Shown in pieces: positions 11,080-19,789 of a stretch of DNA of 64,000 bases. Both the position numbers and the translations under genes were made by a program. The stretch is from Streptomyces viridochromogenes DSM 40736 (GTDB lineage Bacteria; Actinomycetota; Actinomycetes; Streptomycetales; Streptomycetaceae). Each line of letters starts with the position of its first letter. Position 1 is the stretch's first letter. The stretch is taken from positions 3,362,324 through 3,426,323 of the forward strand of contig NZ_GG657757.1 in the NCBI RefSeq assembly GCF_000158955.1. Reading direction: 5' to 3'. The notes below the pieces were generated by a model. The model ran no database searches. It was not told the DNA's origin and worked only from the letters and a program-made list of their open reading frames with translations.

Positions 11080-12951
11080 TCACTTCATCCGGGTCGCCCA
11101 CTCCTGCACCTTGGCGATGCGCTGCCGCAACTGCCCCGCCGTGGCTTCCGCCGCCGGAGGCCCCCCGCACACGCGCCGCAGCTCCGTGTGGATCACCCCG
11201 TGCGGCTTGCCGCTCTGGTGGACGTACGCGCCGACCATCGTGTTGAGCTGCCGGCGCAGCTCCATCATCTCCTTGTGGGAGACCACCGGTCGCCGCTCGG
11301 CGGGCACTTCGAGCAGGTCGGCCTCCGCGTCCGGCTTCTTGCGGCTGTGCGAGATCTGCTTGGCCTGCCGCTTCTGCAGCAGCAACTGGACCTGGTCGGG
11401 CTCCAGGAGACCGGGAATGCCGAGGTAGTCCTGCTCCTCTTCACTCCCCGGGTGGGCCTGCATGCCGAACTCGGCGCCGTTGTACATGACCCGGTCGAAG
11501 ACGGCCTCGGACTCCAGCGCCTCGAAGGAGAACTGCTCCTGCTCGCCGGTGTCCTCGTCCTGCTCCCGGTTCGCCTCCTCCATCTCCTTCTCGGATTCGG
11601 CGTACGGGTCCTCCTCGCCCTCCTTCTTGGGCTTGTCGAGGACGTGGTCGCGCTCGCGCTCCATCTCGTTGGCGAAGGAGAGCAGGTCGGGCACGGTCGG
11701 CAGGAACACGGAGGCCGTCTCGCCGCGCCGCCGGGACCGTACGAAACGTCCGACGGCCTGGGCGAAGAAGAGGGGGGTCGAGATGGTGGTGGCGTAGACG
11801 CCGACCGCGAGGCGCGGCACGTCGACGCCCTCGGACACCATCCGCACCGCGACCATCCACCGGTCGTTGTTCCCGCTGAACTCGTCGATCCGCTCGGAGG
11901 CCCCGGAGTCGTCCGACAGCACGAGGGTCGCCTTGTCGCCGGTGATCTCCCGGATGAGCTTGGCGTACGCGCGCGCCGAGTCCTGGTCGGAGGCGATGAC
12001 GAGCGCACCGGCGTCCGGGATGGCCTTCCGCACCTCGGTCAGCCGCTGGTCGGCGGCGCGCAGCACGGACGGCATCCACTCACCGCGCGGATCGAGGGCG
12101 GTCCGCCAGGCCTGGCTGATGGCGTCCTTGGTCATGGGCTCGCCGAGCCGGGCGGCGATCTCGTCACCGGCCTTGGTGCGCCAGCGCATGTTGCCGCTGT
12201 AGGAGAGGAAGATGACGGGCCGCACGACGTTGTCGGCGAGCGCGTTGCCGTAGCCGTAGGTGTAGTCGGCGGCGGACCGCCGGATGCCGTCCTGCCCCTC
12301 CTCGTACGTCACGAAGGGGATGGGGTTGGTGTCGGACCGGAAGGGCGTACCGGTCAGGGCCAGCCGCCGGGTGGCCGGTTCGAACGCCTCCAGGCAGGCC
12401 TCGCCCCAGGACTTGCTGTCACCGGCGTGGTGGATCTCGTCGAGGATGACGAGCGTCTTGCGCTGCTCGACGCGGTTCCGGTGCAGCATGGGCCGGACAC
12501 CGACACCCGCGTACGTCACGGCGACCCCGTGGTACTCCCGGCCGAGCGGCCCGGCGCTGTACTCCGGGTCGAGCTTGATGCCGATCCGGGCCGCGGCCTC
12601 GGCCCACTGCTTCTTGAGGTGCTCGGTCGGGGCCACCACCGTCACCTGCTGGACGACGTGGTGGTGCAGCATCCAGGAGGCGAGGGTCAGCGCGAAGGTC
12701 GTCTTGCCGGCGCCCGGGGTGGCGACCGCCAGGAAGTCCCGCGGCTGCTCCTGGATGTACTTGTCCATCGCACCCTGCTGCCAGGCGCGCAGCTTGCTGG
12801 CGGTACCCCACGGGGCGCGGCCGGGGAACGCCGGGGACAGATGGTGCGAGGCAGAGCTTGTGCCGGCGGTGGTAGTCACGGTCTCCGTTGGGGGTCGGGC
12901 GGCTCGTTCGAGGGAGCCTGACGGCTCGGCTACGTATGACAACCGGGCCAC
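11080..12951 (-). CDS. DEAD/DEAH-type superfamily 2 helicase
   Basis: 623 residues from GTG 12951. An alternative GTG at 12879 (VTTTAGTSS, preceded by ggag at short spacing) would give 599 residues and may be the real start, since the first 24 residues look unconserved. Helicase motifs in order: Walker A ATPGAGKTTF (residues 77-86), DEIHHAGD (motif II), LALTGTPFRSD (III), MVSEGVDVPRLAVGVYAT (V) and AVGRFVRSRRRG (VI). The region after the motor is very acidic (EEDPYAESEKEMEEANREQD), then a basic helical tail. A role in DNA repair or restriction-like processing is possible, but nothing nearby indicates a partner. Confidence 0.9.
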   Translation of the reverse strand: MARLSYVAEPSGSLERAARPPTETVTTTAGTSSASHHLSPAFPGRAPWGTASKLRAWQQGAMDKYIQEQPRDFLAVATPGAGKTTFALTLASWMLHHHVVQQVTVVAPTEHLKKQWAEAAARIGIKLDPEYSAGPLGREYHGVAVTYAGVGVRPMLHRNRVEQRKTLVILDEIHHAGDSKSWGEACLEAFEPATRRLALTGTPFRSDTNPIPFVTYEEGQDGIRRSAADYTYGYGNALADNVVRPVIFLSYSGNMRWRTKAGDEIAARLGEPMTKDAISQAWRTALDPRGEWMPSVLRAADQRLTEVRKAIPDAGALVIASDQDSARAYAKLIREITGDKATLVLSDDSGASERIDEFSGNNDRWMVAVRMVSEGVDVPRLAVGVYATTISTPLFFAQAVGRFVRSRRRGETASVFLPTVPDLLSFANEMERERDHVLDKPKKEGEEDPYAESEKEMEEANREQDEDTGEQEQFSFEALESEAVFDRVMYNGAEFGMQAHPGSEEEQDYLGIPGLLEPDQVQLLLQKRQAKQISHSRKKPDAEADLLEVPAERRPVVSHKEMMELRRQLNTMVGAYVHQSGKPHGVIHTELRRVCGGPPAAEATAGQLRQRIAKVQEWATRMK

Positions 12952-13052
12952 CCTACCGGCGGCCCACCCCTGTCAACGCGCGGACCGGCCCGCGTCACCT
13001 ACGGGTGGGACCGACGTCACAGCTCCCCCGCCACCGTCCCCGGCCCGCCGGA

Positions 13053-14660
13053 TCACCGCCGCCGCTCCCGCAACCGCGTCGACACCCACGCCCCCACCAG
13101 CGCCACCGCCGCCATCGGCAGGAACACCGCGGTGAAGGCGGTCGGGTGGGAGCCGGTGGTGTTCGTGGCGGTGTGGGTCACCGTGCCGCCACCGAGGGCG
13201 GCGAAGGCGGCGCCGCCTACGGAGAGCAGGACGACGTTGGAGAGGCCGTCGGAGATCTGGAGGGCGGCGGAGTTGGTGCCGGCCTCCTCGGGGGCGGAGA
13301 GCTTGAGCAGGAGCACGCTCGTGGAGGAGATGACGAGGCCCATGCCGAAGCAGCCGAAGGCCCAGGCGACGGCCAGGGTCCAGACGGGCACAAAGTCGAT
13401 CAGCACGCTCGGTGCCGTGGCGACGGCCGCCGTCACCAGCAGCATCCCGACGGTCGTCAACCGCTCCCGGTACCGCTCGACTCGCGGCCGCGACTGCAGC
13501 CACGAGCCCAGCGCCCACGTCCCGCCGCCCGCGGCGAGCGAGAACCCGGCAAGCGTCGGACTGAGCCCGCGCTGGGTCACCAGCATCAGCGGCACGAACG
13601 ACTCGGCGGCGATGAAGGATCCGGCGGCGACGCCGCGCAGCAACACGACGGAGGGCAGGCCGCGAGCGGCCCGGTAGGTGCCCTTCGGCAACAGCCCGAG
13701 CACGGCCGGCACCAGCAGGGCGAGTCCGGCGGCGCCGGGCAGGAGCGAGAGCGGGCGCAGGTCCTGGGCGGCGTACTGGAGCAGTCCGGCGCCGAGTGAG
13801 ATGGCGAGGGCGAGGCGGATGCGGCGGCGGTCGAGGGAGGCGGGTGGGTCGTTCGCCGGGACGGGCCGATCAGTCGTGCGCGACGGGTCCGCCGTGACCG
13901 GCCGGTCGGCGAGGGCGGTCCGTTCCGTGGGGACGGGCAGGTCCGCCGGGGCGGGATCCTCCTCCGTGGCGGACTTCGCAGCGGTGTGGCCCGCCGGTCC
14001 GGACGCCCGACGCCGTATCTGCGGCAGCGCGAGCGCGAGCGGGAAGACGACGAGCACGGGTATCCCCACGAACACCCATCGCCAGCCCAACTGCTCGGTC
14101 ACCGTGCCGGCGGCGAGCGGGCCGACGATGGACGGCAGCACCCAGCTCGCGGCGAACGCGGCCATGATGGACGGCCGCAGCCGCTCCGGATAGGCCCGCC
14201 CGACGACGACGTACAACGCGACGATCACCAGCCCGCCGCCGAGCCCCTGCACGGCCCGGCCCAGGATGAACACCCACATCGACCCGGCGGTCCCGGACAG
14301 CAGCAGCCCGGCCCCGAAGGAGGCGATGCCCGTCGTCAACGGGCCGAGAGGCCCACGCCGGTCCGACCACTGCCCGGAGAGCACCATCCCGAACAGACTC
14401 GTCGTGAAGTACCCGGAGAACGCGAACGCGTACAGGGACACCCCGTCCAGCTCCCGGGCCGCGACAGGCATCGCCGTCCCGACGGCGGTCGCCTCGAAGG
14501 CGATGAGCAGCACGACGGAGACGATCCCGATACTCAACGCCCGGTACGCCGCCCCCAGTACACCCGTCTCCCCCTCGGCGACCGAGGGCAGGTCAGCGGC
14601 CTCCACGACATGGGCATCACGCGGCTTCGGGACGGTCATGCCCGCCAGCGTAAGGTCCAC
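13053..14660 (-). CDS. MFS transporter, drug-efflux type with long central loop
   Basis: 535 residues from GTG 14660; ATG at 14639 (MTVPKPRD) is an alternative. About 12-14 membrane helices. The N-terminal half has the MFS motif A-like GQWSDRRGPLGPL and ILGRAVQGLGGGLVIVALYV; the second half ends in FLPMAAVALVGAWVSTRLRE. Between them lies a cytoplasmic loop of about 75 residues of low complexity with degenerate TDRPVPA/ADRPVTA repeats. Similar actinobacterial proteins are proton-driven multidrug exporters; the substrate is unknown. Confidence 0.88.
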   Translation of the reverse strand: MDLTLAGMTVPKPRDAHVVEAADLPSVAEGETGVLGAAYRALSIGIVSVVLLIAFEATAVGTAMPVAARELDGVSLYAFAFSGYFTTSLFGMVLSGQWSDRRGPLGPLTTGIASFGAGLLLSGTAGSMWVFILGRAVQGLGGGLVIVALYVVVGRAYPERLRPSIMAAFAASWVLPSIVGPLAAGTVTEQLGWRWVFVGIPVLVVFPLALALPQIRRRASGPAGHTAAKSATEEDPAPADLPVPTERTALADRPVTADPSRTTDRPVPANDPPASLDRRRIRLALAISLGAGLLQYAAQDLRPLSLLPGAAGLALLVPAVLGLLPKGTYRAARGLPSVVLLRGVAAGSFIAAESFVPLMLVTQRGLSPTLAGFSLAAGGGTWALGSWLQSRPRVERYRERLTTVGMLLVTAAVATAPSVLIDFVPVWTLAVAWAFGCFGMGLVISSTSVLLLKLSAPEEAGTNSAALQISDGLSNVVLLSVGGAAFAALGGGTVTHTATNTTGSHPTAFTAVFLPMAAVALVGAWVSTRLRERRR

Positions 14661-14833
14661 GGACCACTTTGACCCCTGTCCCGAGACGGTCCCCGCCTCA
14701 GACCTTGGTCGTACGCCCCTCTCCCGGGCCGCCCCCCTTCATGAACGGCATATGGCAGTCACATTGCAGCCCGCCTGATTCCCTTGAGCCCCACCCCACC
14801 CCGGCCTACGGTCACTACACCGAGTTCAAACAC

Positions 14834-14853
14834 GGCCGTGTGCCAAGTGGTTC
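14834..14853 (+). repeat. Truncated copy of the 5' end of tRNA-Cys
   Basis: The 20 bases from 14834 (ggccgtgtgccaagtggttc) repeat the acceptor arm and D-arm start of the tRNA-Cys gene at 14865 (ggccgtgtgcccgagtggttc), differing only around the D stem. The copy stops before the anticodon arm. It could be the scar of a past recombination or integration event at the tRNA, or a local duplication. Confidence 0.6.
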
Positions 14854-14864
14854 GTACTCGGCCC

Positions 14865-14939
14865 GGCCGTGTGCCCGAGTGGTTCAGGGGCTCGCCTGCA
14901 AAGCGAGTTACGTGGGTTCGAATCCCGCCACGGCCTCCA
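14865..14939 (+). tRNA. tRNA-Cys (anticodon GCA)
   Basis: Full cloverleaf. The acceptor ggccgtg (14865-14871) pairs with cacggcc, followed by discriminator t and an encoded cca ending at 14939. The D arm is ccc/ggg. The anticodon arm ctcgc/gcgag has loop ctgcaaa, so the anticodon is GCA. The T arm is gtggg-ttcgaat-cccgc with one G-U pair. A strong stem-loop follows 17 bp downstream. Confidence 0.97.
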
Positions 14940-14956
14940 ACGCCTCGACCAGCGAG

Positions 14957-14994
14957 CCGAAAGGGCGGCACCTTTGAAGGTGCCGCCCTTTCGG
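14957..14994. terminator. Strong stem-loop terminator after tRNA-Cys
   Basis: A perfect inverted repeat with arms of 18 bases (14957-14974 and 14977-14994; the practical loop is the few bases around tttgaa), rich in GC and flanked by a/t runs. It ends the tRNA transcript and, from the other strand, the small gene whose stop is at 15002. Confidence 0.9.
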
Positions 14995-15001
14995 TTTCGG
15001 C

Positions 15002-15247
15002 TCAGGCGTCAGGCTGTCTCAACAGCAGTTCGTCACCGGCCGGGAAACGCGCGGAGCCGCCTTCCCTCCAAGAGACCACGACGGCTAGTCCGCCCAGCGG
15101 TCCTCGGGACGTCGTTGCCTTCTTCACCGTGCGCCACTCGCCCTCGTACCCGATCACGTCACCTTCGCCGATCAGGGCCGCGCGCCTGGTCGGCAGGTCT
15201 AAGCGTGCTGGTCGGCGGGACGGATGCGGTTCAAAGGGGTCTCCCAT
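15002..15247 (-). CDS. Small protein of unknown function, 81 aa
   Basis: ATG at 15247 lies inside the upstream small gene, overlapping it by 49 bp in another frame. An internal GTG (DVIGYEG) would give about 51 residues without overlap. The C-terminal half looks like a small beta-barrel (GEWRTVKKATTS, LAVVVSWREGGSARF). The pair, divergent from an XRE regulator, recurs in Streptomyces as far as I recall. I do not know its role. Confidence 0.55.
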   Translation of the reverse strand: MGDPFEPHPSRRPARLDLPTRRAALIGEGDVIGYEGEWRTVKKATTSRGPLGGLAVVVSWREGGSARFPAGDELLLRQPDA

Positions 15248-15441
15248 TCGACTCCACCCCCTCTCGGCCGCAGGTATGCGGTTCGGCTGATGAGCCGGTT
15301 GGCCTCCTTGGTGCGCTCCTCGATCACCCCTTGCAGCTCGCCCCTGAGCCCTGTCTCGGCGTCCTCAACCAGCGTGCCTCGTGGGTAGGGCAGTTCACCG
15401 TGGCTGAGTGTCGTCGGTGGTTCTTCGTGTGTGCGTGCCAT
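15199..15441 (-). CDS. Small protein of unknown function, 80 aa
   Basis: Start chosen at ATG 15441 (MARTHEEPPTTLSHGEL) with gagga just upstream; a GTG 15 bp earlier is in frame. Acidic and charged, with PRGTLVEDAETGLRGELQG and RTAYLRPRGGGVEWETPL, it again resembles a small beta fold. It is transcribed away from the XRE regulator at 15595 and overlaps the next small gene. Probably part of an accessory XRE-linked module. Confidence 0.6.
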   Translation of the reverse strand: MARTHEEPPTTLSHGELPYPRGTLVEDAETGLRGELQGVIEERTKEANRLISRTAYLRPRGGGVEWETPLNRIRPADQHA

Positions 15442-15594
15442 GACTCCTCGTCCCACCTGCGCATACCTGTCTCACACCAGAGAACTGCGACTGCGCGGAG
15501 CCAACTTGCACACCTCTCGCACAACTCAGCGCGCACGGGCGGTCACGGTGGGACGATGGGACGTAAGGGAAGTCGAGTGGGGAAGACGCACATT

Positions 15595-16764
15595 ATGAGC
15601 GTGAGCAGGATTCCCGGGCCCGGGGCCAACGTGGCCGTGTGCCGCAAGGCGCGCGGTTTCAGTCAGGTCGCTCTTGCCCGGCGGGCGGGCGTGTCGGTAT
15701 CCCTGTTGAGCAAGATCGAGGTCGGCGATCGGGCCCTTACCCAGGGCATCGCCGCCGCCCTCGCTCACGCCATGGGGCTGACCTTGGACGAACTGCTGGG
15801 CACTGCCCCCGTCGAGCGTGCCGACGAAAACAGCCTCACCGCCCTCAACCACGCCATCCGACGGTTCGACATCCCCGACTCGCCGCCCGCCCACCCGGAG
15901 GACCTCCCACGGGCGCTGGCCGAGCTGAACGCGCACCGCTACCGGACCGAGCTGTCTGCGGTCCTTCAGAAGCTTCCGTGTGTGCTGGCGGACGCCACGA
16001 ACTACGCCCACGCCACCCAGTCCCCCGACGCCTGGACCCGCGTGGCCGACACCTACAGCGTGGTCTACTGGCTGGCCGCCCGACACCGCTGGATGCACCT
16101 GACCGAACTGGCCGTCATGAAGCAGCGGTCGGCCGCCGAGCGAGCCCATCCCGTGGCCGCCACGGTGGCAGCCCGGGACGAGGCCGGCGCTTTCCTCAAC
16201 TCCGGTGACTTCGCCGGTGGGCTCGCGATCGTCGACCGCGCCGTGGTTGAAGCCGAGTCGACTCTCGAAGGCCGTGAGCGTGCGTTCGGCCTGGGCATCC
16301 TGCACCTGCGGGGGCTCACGCTGGCCGGTCGCCTCAAGGACAGGGCAGTGGCCGAGGACCACATCAGGGCGGCTTGGCGGACGGCCGAGGAGTACGGCGA
16401 AGACTCCGACGAGCACGGCATTCACTTCGGGCCGGACCAGACCGCGACGCACGTCATCTCGACCTTGTCGGACATGGACCAGCACCGCCGGGCACTGGAG
16501 ACCGCCGACGGTCTCTTCCGAGGCGGCACGGAGCTGCCCGCCACCCGCATCGGCCCCCTCCACATGAATCTGGGTCGATCACACCTCGCTCTCGGGGACC
16601 GCGATTCCGCCCTGGCCTCCCTGGAGGAGGCTTGGGACGTCGCCCCGGAGATGGCCCGGGTGCATCCGACGAGCCAGGAACTGATGCGCGTGCTGACGTC
16701 GCTGCACCGCCGCAGCAATCCCCGGCTGACCAAGCTGGCCAAGCGCGCGGGCGTGCCCTTCTGA
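15595..16764 (+). CDS. XRE-family regulator with TPR-like C-terminal domain
   Basis: 389 residues from ATG 15595; an in-frame ATG at 15556 (MGRKGSRVG) is possible. The helix-turn-helix is residues about 10-65 (CRKARGFSQVALARRAGVSV, SLLSKIEVGDRALTQG). The rest is an all-helical TPR-like domain (DAWTRVADTYSVVYWLAARH, HMNLGRSHLALGDRDSALAS), the architecture of Streptomyces XRE/RRNPP-like sensors that bind small ligands or peptides. It is divergent from the two small genes and followed closely by a hydrolase. The region 15457-15594 between them must hold both promoters. Confidence 0.9.
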   Translation: MSVSRIPGPGANVAVCRKARGFSQVALARRAGVSVSLLSKIEVGDRALTQGIAAALAHAMGLTLDELLGTAPVERADENSLTALNHAIRRFDIPDSPPAHPEDLPRALAELNAHRYRTELSAVLQKLPCVLADATNYAHATQSPDAWTRVADTYSVVYWLAARHRWMHLTELAVMKQRSAAERAHPVAATVAARDEAGAFLNSGDFAGGLAIVDRAVVEAESTLEGRERAFGLGILHLRGLTLAGRLKDRAVAEDHIRAAWRTAEEYGEDSDEHGIHFGPDQTATHVISTLSDMDQHRRALETADGLFRGGTELPATRIGPLHMNLGRSHLALGDRDSALASLEEAWDVAPEMARVHPTSQELMRVLTSLHRRSNPRLTKLAKRAGVPF

Positions 16765-16819
16765 ACTCCGTTTTTGCGGGGGCCCGTAGTTGACCCTGAC
16801 GCAGGGGCAACCTCCCAGC

Positions 16820-17647
16820 ATGGTGCGCATGGCTACGAGATACGACGGCGGCATGCGGCACTTCACGGTTCGACGCGGCGGCGTCACCATCCCGGTGTCC
16901 CGGGGCGGGCGGGGGCGACCCCTCGTGCTGTGTCCGGGGTTGAACTCGACGCAGGCCGACCTCTACCGGCTGACCGAGCTCTTGCGGCGCGATCACGACG
17001 TGGTGAGCTTCGACCTCCGAGGGCATGGCCTCTCCTCCGCTGCCGAGCGATACGACTTCGACGCGTTTCTGGGGGATCTCGTCGCCGTGATGGCGGCACT
17101 CGAAGTGTCCTCACCCCCTGTGCTCGTGGGTTACTCGCTGGGTGCGGACCTGGCCGTGCACTACGCCTCCATGTCTCCCGGCAGCGTGGCCGCGCTTGTG
17201 CTCGTCGACGGGGCGAACCCCCTTCCCGAACCCTTCATCACCGACGTCGATCGCGCGGAGTTCCGGGCGCTGACGCAGCACGAAGCCGAGCGGGGCAAGG
17301 GGGTCGACCTGGTGCGTCAGGTCTCGCTCAGCGCCCAGGAGATCTTCGAGCTGGGACTTGAGATGGATGTGGTTCGGGCCGGGATCCTCGAGCGGTACCA
17401 GGGGATCGACGCACCCGTGCACATGATCATGTCGAGCAGCATCGCCGGTGACAGCGATGCGGGGCGGGCGCCGCGGCACAACCGGCTCTGGCGGAGGGGT
17501 GTCGAACGGCTGGTCCAAGAGCTGCCGGACACCTCCGTCTCCTGGCTGGACGCCGACCACCGGCTGGTCTTCACCCACGCGTCGGACATCGCGGAGATCG
17601 TCCGAAGGGCATGCGGATCCCGGTCGGTCAGCAGACCAGCCCCCTGA
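16820..17647 (+). CDS. Alpha/beta-fold hydrolase
   Basis: 275 residues if begun at ATG 16820; ATGs at 16829 and 16853 are in frame and no ribosome site decides between them. The fold shows the oxyanion region LVLCPGLNST, the nucleophile elbow GYSLGA (Ser) and the late histidine LDADHRLVF. Specific substrate unknown; esterases, lactonases and haloperoxidase-like hydrolases share this pattern. It sits 55 bp after the XRE gene and 22 bp before a MerR gene in the same direction. Confidence 0.88.
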   Translation: MVRMATRYDGGMRHFTVRRGGVTIPVSRGGRGRPLVLCPGLNSTQADLYRLTELLRRDHDVVSFDLRGHGLSSAAERYDFDAFLGDLVAVMAALEVSSPPVLVGYSLGADLAVHYASMSPGSVAALVLVDGANPLPEPFITDVDRAEFRALTQHEAERGKGVDLVRQVSLSAQEIFELGLEMDVVRAGILERYQGIDAPVHMIMSSSIAGDSDAGRAPRHNRLWRRGVERLVQELPDTSVSWLDADHRLVFTHASDIAEIVRRACGSRSVSRPAP

Positions 17648-17669
17648 AACGCCCTGGAACACTGGCCTC

Positions 17670-18488
17670 ATGCTGACCATCGGCGAGTTGGCGGCGTACG
17701 CAGGCGTGACCGTGCGCACGGTGCGGCATTACCACGCCAAGGGACTGCTACCGGAGCCGGAACGGGACCACTCCGGGTATCGGCGCTACGACGGCGCCGC
17801 AGTGGTGGAACTGATCAGGATCCGGACGCTTGCCGAGGCCGGGGTTCCGTTGGCGCGTGTGCGGGACCTGCTGGAAGCCGGCGAAGAGCGGTTCGCCGCC
17901 GCGGTCGCGGAGATCGACAAGCGGCTGGAGACGGAGATCCGGGAACGGCAGCGACACCGCGCGCGGATCGCCCGCCTCGCGTCGGGTGACAGTCTGGCGC
18001 TGCCGCGGGAGGTGGTCGGGTTTCTGGAGCGGCTTCGGGCGCTCGGCGTCGATGAACGGATCGTCCGAGCCGAACGCGACGGGTGGATCCCGCTGGCAGC
18101 GCGCTCACCGGAGCGCGTCCAGGAGTGGATCGCGCGTAAGCGGGAGCAGATCGCCGACCCGGAGTTCGTCGATTTCTACCTGGCGTTGAGCGAGGCGCTC
18201 GACCGGGCCGACGACGATCCGCGGCTGGTCGAGCTGGCCGACCGGATGGCCGGCTACCTCGCGAAGCTGGCCGGCGAGCGGGGTGAGGAGTATGTCGGCG
18301 ATGACGGCATCGAGCCCGCGCTCGCCCGGCTGATGGACTCCCTGGTGTTCGAGACGGTGCCGTCGGCCCGCCGGCTGGTCGAGCTGATGAGGGAACGGGG
18401 CTGGACCGGTTGGACGAGGCTGGAGCGCGTTCAGGAAAGTCGCGCACAACCCCAAGTGCCTCTCAGGTGTCCAGAACATGACCGGTAG
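17670..18488 (+). CDS. MerR family transcriptional regulator
   Basis: 272 residues from ATG 17670. The N-terminal MerR winged helix is clear (LTIGELAAYAGVTVRTVRHY, HAKGLLPEPERDHSGYRRYD), followed by a coiled-coil helix (AAVAEIDKRLETEIRERQRH) and a helical effector domain without conserved metal cysteines. Likely a sensor of an organic ligand or stress. The mRNA leader appears very short. It could regulate the preceding hydrolase gene, though that is inference. Confidence 0.9.
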   Translation: MLTIGELAAYAGVTVRTVRHYHAKGLLPEPERDHSGYRRYDGAAVVELIRIRTLAEAGVPLARVRDLLEAGEERFAAAVAEIDKRLETEIRERQRHRARIARLASGDSLALPREVVGFLERLRALGVDERIVRAERDGWIPLAARSPERVQEWIARKREQIADPEFVDFYLALSEALDRADDDPRLVELADRMAGYLAKLAGERGEEYVGDDGIEPALARLMDSLVFETVPSARRLVELMRERGWTGWTRLERVQESRAQPQVPLRCPEHDR

Positions 18489-18546
18489 CCGACGCTCCGG
18501 TCGTCGTGCCTTCGGGCCGACGAGGATTCCGACGAGGAGAAACCCC

Positions 18547-19767
18547 GTGCACCTCCGCCCCTCGGCAGCCGTCCTGGCCGCTGCCGTGCTCGCCGTCGCC
18601 GGTCCCGCAGTCGCCGCCCCCATGGCGCAGGCCGAGGAGGGCGAGCCCGCGCTGGTCGTGTCGAGCCTGCCGTCCGCGTCCCCCAAGCCGGGTGAGGTGT
18701 ACGACGAGTCCGTCACCCTCACCAACCAGGGGACGGCGGCCGTGGACGGGGTCACGTTCCGGGTGCGTCTGACGCGTGGGCTGGACTTCCCCGAGGAGGT
18801 GGAGGGATGCACCTACTCGACCGTCAAGGACCAGGTCAGGCAGGCACTCTGCGAACTCGACACGGTCATCGAGCCCGGCGCCTCCGTCACCACGCCCGTC
18901 CGGTTCAAGGCGCGGGGCGACGCCCTCATGGAGGCCGTCGAGTACGGCACGAGCGCGAGCGGTGAGGCGCCGGGCGAGGGGTACGACGACAGCTACCGGC
19001 GGATGACCCTGACCGCGGACAACACCGCCGATCTCGTCGCGGTCGGCGAGGACACCGAGGCGCTGCCCGGCGGGAAGCAGTCGGTGACGGCGACCCTGCG
19101 CAACGACGGCCCCGGCTGGGTGCGGAACCAGGAGAGCGACGACCTTCCGGGCCTGCTGGTGCAGATCCCGCCGGGCACCGTCGCCGTGGGAGTGCCGAAG
19201 GACTGCGCCCCGTTCGGGATCGACGGGCCGAGCGGACCGCAGGGGACCACGGGCGAGCCCAAGTACGTCTGCTGGCCGCAGGACGGGACCCTCGACGTCG
19301 GTCAGTCCCTCGCCTACACCTTCATGCTGGAGATCAAGAAGTCCGCGCAGGACACCGAGGGCGAGGTCAAGGCGTCGTCCGTCTACGACATCGCTCCCAA
19401 GTACGACAGGAACCGCGCCAACAACACCGCTCTGATCAGCATCGACCTGCCGAGCGACAACGAGCCCGGGCCGAGCCCCTCGGACGGTGCCGACGGTGGC
19501 TCCAACAACGGCGGGAACGGCAACGACCCTGAGGGACAGGCCGCCGGAGGCACCGGCGCCACCGCGTCCCCCTCGGCCACGGCCTCGAACGGCACCACGA
19601 CCGGGGGCTCCACCGGCGCCACGACGGGCAGCACCACCGGTGGCAACCTCGCCTCCACCGGCTCCGACGGCACCCCGCTCCTCGCCGGTGCCGCGGCCGC
19701 CGCCGCGGTGATCGGTGGCGGCCTGGTCTTCGTCGTACGCCGCCGCAGCGCCGCCAAGCCGGCCTGA
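18547..19767 (+). CDS. Secreted cell-wall-anchored protein with LAxTG sorting signal
   Basis: Start set at GTG 18547 (VHLRPSAAV), with gaggag about 8 nt upstream; it gives 406 residues. A signal peptide ends near AGPAVAAPMAQA. The body holds DUF11/CARDB-like beta domains (VYDESVTLTNQGTAAVDGVT, SVTATLRNDGPGWVRNQ), then a Ser/Thr/Gly-rich stalk, then the sorting signal LASTGSDGTPLLAGAAAA, a membrane helix and RRRSAAKPA. LAxTG is the motif used by class E sortases in Streptomyces. Probably a surface adhesin-like or structural protein; no enzyme motif is seen. Confidence 0.9.
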   Translation: MHLRPSAAVLAAAVLAVAGPAVAAPMAQAEEGEPALVVSSLPSASPKPGEVYDESVTLTNQGTAAVDGVTFRVRLTRGLDFPEEVEGCTYSTVKDQVRQALCELDTVIEPGASVTTPVRFKARGDALMEAVEYGTSASGEAPGEGYDDSYRRMTLTADNTADLVAVGEDTEALPGGKQSVTATLRNDGPGWVRNQESDDLPGLLVQIPPGTVAVGVPKDCAPFGIDGPSGPQGTTGEPKYVCWPQDGTLDVGQSLAYTFMLEIKKSAQDTEGEVKASSVYDIAPKYDRNRANNTALISIDLPSDNEPGPSPSDGADGGSNNGGNGNDPEGQAAGGTGATASPSATASNGTTTGGSTGATTGSTTGGNLASTGSDGTPLLAGAAAAAAVIGGGLVFVVRRRSAAKPA

Positions 19768-19789
19768 ACGGCGGCCCGTCAGAGCCCCG

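Noticed and set aside
11017..12921. 634-codon plus-strand frame opposite the helicase
   Set aside because: The minus-strand frame has all helicase motifs; the plus frame is a GC shadow.
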